Below are positions 4,571 to 5,497 of a DNA stretch of 5,497 nt, piece after piece (position 1 is the stretch's first letter; each line of letters begins with the position of its first letter). Under the pieces are notes generated by a model that made no database searches, was not told the origin of the DNA, and saw nothing but the letters and a program-made list of their open reading frames with translations. Position numbers and translations under genes: made by a program. The DNA is from DASRCB01 sp035653295 (GTDB taxonomy: Bacteria; Acidobacteriota; Terriglobia; Bryobacterales; Bryobacteraceae), in NCBI GenBank assembly GCA_035653295.1, contig DASRCB010000126.1, forward strand, positions 1 to 5,497, given 5' to 3'.

Positions 4571-5497
4571 CTACCAGAGCGCGATCCACGTCGGAACGCC
4601 TCCGGGGCCAAGAGCGCACATGGTTAGCGTGTCTGCCGTCGCTCCTAGTGTTCCATGAGCATGCACCAACCTGTCCCAGTTGACGACGAATTTTCCGCTT
4701 GAGGTTCCGGCAGCCGCAGGAGATTTCCACAATATCGCGGCGCCGCTGCTTACGGACGCGATCTGAAATCGGCCCGTTGTCCATCCCGAACCGGACACAA
4801 TGTCAATCCACCCACTGGCGTCCGCGGCGACAAACCGATAGCTCGCGCTAGTCACCTTTAGATTGTTACTGATATCGACAACAAGATCTGCGGCCGTCGC
4901 GCAGCCGCCCTGAGTCCCAAATGGAATCGCGACACCACCACCGGCATCAACATTGAACATCGGATTGCCGTTAACATCTTGAGTTTGAAAAAGGCTTCCG
5001 GCCTGTCCGGGTTGAGCGGGAATGCCGATGACATATTCTGCCTGCGAAGTCGCGTCAGTCCGGAAATTCAGCGGCACTCCGGTCGCAGTACCACCCTTAT
5101 ATGGAACGATCTCCTCCGCCTGAGTAGGACTGACACTCCCTCCTTCGATTTCCATGTGGTTTGTGAGTGAGCGTAAGACCAGAGCGGTTGCGGATTCGAT
5201 AGTAAACCGATCACTGCCCCTTCCGCTGATGATTGGTGCGGTCCCGTTGATGCCTTCGTCGAATAAGTAAAAATACGGATAGCCATTACTACCAAAAATC
5301 CATGTGCCATCGCGATTGGCACTGAACCCCGTCCCGGGAAGCGCTCCGAAAGCAAGGCCTGGAGTACTCAATGTCCCCATCGGGTACAGCACTTGGCCGC
5401 CATTCACGGTCAGCCCGTTGTCGAAGGTTGCTGCGCCTCCTGTGCTTCCTGCCGACTGAATCGTAATGTTCTTAATGGACCCAACGAAAGTGGTTGC
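4571..5497 (-). CDS. Phage tail-fibre/appendage-like protein, C-terminal 308 residues (5' end outside window)
   Basis: The minus-strand frame is open from the window edge to TAG at 4573-4571. There is an internal GTG at 5407, but the coding signal continues past it (…ITIQSAGSTGGAATFDNG), so the start lies off the window. The protein is Gly/Ser/Thr-rich with short beta strands and almost no charged helices. SLFQTQDVNGNPMFNVDAGG resembles the 'N-x-L-F-x-V-D-x-x-G' element common in tail fibres. Near the C-terminus, ASGWIDIVSGSGWTTGRFQI followed by ASVSSGAAIL matches a beta module common in phage fibres and large surface proteins (D-x-G-x-x-I-x-x-G-x-G-W-T-x-G-x-Y-x-I-x-S-V). No catalytic motif or S74 self-cleavage domain is seen. 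A structural, possibly host-recognition, role is inferred. It points toward the early-type operon and the toxin-antitoxin region, so the two blocks converge. Confidence 0.7.
   Translation of the reverse strand, partial: ATTFVGSIKNITIQSAGSTGGAATFDNGLTVNGGQVLYPMGTLSTPGLAFGALPGTGFSANRDGTWIFGSNGYPYFYLFDEGINGTAPIISGRGSDRFTIESATALVLRSLTNHMEIEGGSVSPTQAEEIVPYKGGTATGVPLNFRTDATSQAEYVIGIPAQPGQAGSLFQTQDVNGNPMFNVDAGGGVAIPFGTQGGCATAADLVVDISNNLKVTSASYRFVAADASGWIDIVSGSGWTTGRFQIASVSSGAAILWKSPAAAGTSSGKFVVNWDRLVHAHGTLGATADTLTMCALGPGGVPTWIALW

Noticed and set aside
5405..5407. GTG at 5407 as the start of the tail-fibre gene
   Set aside because: The same frame stays open with similar composition to the window edge, so the gene is truncated by the window rather than starting here.
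1..5497. CRISPR arrays, tRNAs, insertion sequences, attachment sites
   Set aside because: I saw no regularly spaced repeats, no tRNA-like sequence, no transposase or integrase motif and no clear direct-repeat att pair.

Overview
The window looks like a piece of a prophage or other mobile region from a high-GC bacterium. The mix of families (a Gp157-type protein, a compact HNH protein, an MNT/HEPN pair and a DUF1778/GNAT pair) reminds me of soil Acidobacteriota such as Solibacter or Bryobacter relatives. That is an inference from family content and nothing in the window proves the taxon.

Layout. Positions 1-2763 hold a tight plus-strand cluster: the end of a zinc-ribbon-like protein, a small unknown protein, a 412-residue protein that may be a single-strand annealing protein, a Siphovirus Gp157-family protein and an HNH protein. 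Spacings are 2-3 nt or small overlaps, as expected for a phage early replication/recombination operon. Positions 2738-3230 are a gene graveyard: an MNT nucleotidyltransferase that has lost its middle, overlapping a HEPN gene that is frameshifted and whose 3' end is replaced by a piece resembling the tail of the HNH protein. Positions 3297-4150 carry an apparently intact type II toxin-antitoxin pair of the TacA/TacT class (DUF1778 ribbon-helix-helix antitoxin plus GNAT toxin), with a good sigma70-type promoter and a palindromic putative operator. Positions 4156-4525 hold a strong hairpin, a headless copy of the HNH gene (plus strand) and a copy of the HNH tail module on the minus strand. Positions 4571-5497 are the 3' part of a minus-strand phage tail-fibre-like protein that runs off the right edge.

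The most interesting feature is the mosaic in the middle. HNH-derived segments lie before, between and after two unrelated toxin-antitoxin modules, one decayed and one intact. This suggests that toxin-antitoxin cassettes were swapped in and out next to, or by recombination between, HNH paralogues. The last HNH copy can be rebuilt on paper by flipping about 190 bp, which points to a local inversion followed by decay.

No tRNA, rRNA, CRISPR array or complete insertion sequence was seen.
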